Below are positions 63,819-64,000 of a stretch of 64,000 nt of DNA, one piece after another (the stretch's first letter is position 1; each line of letters starts with the position of its first letter). Below the pieces are notes generated by a model, which was given only the letters and a program-made list of their open reading frames with translations, was not told the origin of the DNA and ran no database searches. Made by a program: the position numbers and the translations under genes. Source of the stretch: Megaleporinus macrocephalus (Eukaryota; Chordata; Actinopteri; Characiformes; Anostomidae); contig CM038720.1 of the NCBI GenBank assembly GCA_021613375.1, forward strand, positions 10,035,462-10,099,461, read 5' to 3'.

Positions 63819-64000
63819 TGGTATATATATTGGTATCAGCCGATTTTTAATCAAAATATGTGATCGTGATCGGCCAATATCTCTCCAATTTAGCCGATCC
63901 AGAGAGCCGATCGATGGCGTTAAACAAATGAGCCTAATTTCTGTATTTACAGCTAGTGTTTCATCCAGGAAGAGGAGACCTCCGGCCAGCTCCCTGCTAT
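63819..64000 (-). mobile_element. Miniature element family C copy 3, cut by window end
   Basis: GGTATCAGCCGATTTTTAAT, AATCAAAATATGTGATCGTG and GCCGATCGATGGCGTTAAAC match the right part of 44316-45266 in reverse orientation. It continues beyond the window. Confidence 0.6.

Overview
This window is vertebrate nuclear DNA, almost certainly from a teleost fish. The only gene I can support is the 3' two-thirds of usp28 (ubiquitin-specific peptidase 28) on the minus strand. It has 21 coding exons between 62965 and the stop codon at 2979. The catalytic-cysteine exon and the N-terminal regulatory region lie to the right of the window. USP28 rather than its paralogue USP25 is indicated by the C-terminus (exon w21 begins [16 protein letters not shown] and ends SRTPADGR) and by motifs such as [17 protein letters not shown] teleost is indicated by the dense load of short non-autonomous hAT-like and Tc1-like elements and of LINE 3' tails typical of fish. 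The families suggest an otophysan (characin or catfish type), but that last step is inference from memory.

Layout in transcript order, right to left: exons w1-w6 (62965-45461) encode the thumb, palm and fingers of the USP fold. Exons w6-w10 (45588-41609) encode the inserted coiled-coil dimerisation domain, here with a 23-residue polyglutamine run. Exon w11 (39185-38957) carries the catalytic histidine. Exons w12-w13 are a linker with a ten-alanine run. Exons w14 and w15 (32676-32518 and 24560-24465) are two phase-0 exons that look like the alternatively spliced insertion of USP28. Exons w16-w21 encode the helical C-terminal half. Splice phases agree through all 21 exons. The one break in frame is a 2-base insertion inside w2 (about 58618-58626), which creates an immediate stop.

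More than 90% of the window is intron. Three large minisatellites sit in three different introns: a 37-bp unit array (8957-13036), an 80-bp unit array (17771-24241) and a 25-bp unit array (58893-59688). Each unit has a palindromic core. The 80-bp array starts about 220 bases beyond the 5' splice site of cassette exon w15. In transcript orientation each of its units carries a strong-looking decoy 3' splice site. The 25-bp array appears to be the tandemly amplified end of a Tc1-like element.

The other introns hold nested miniature transposons, several with exact 8-bp target-site duplications. They also hold a 953-bp near-palindrome (33658-34610), LINE and SINE relics and microsatellites. The last intron contains a CpG-rich patch with a YY1-like motif over an ATG, a possible cryptic promoter. 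Nothing in the window looks prokaryotic or viral, and there is no CRISPR array and no second protein-coding gene that I can defend.
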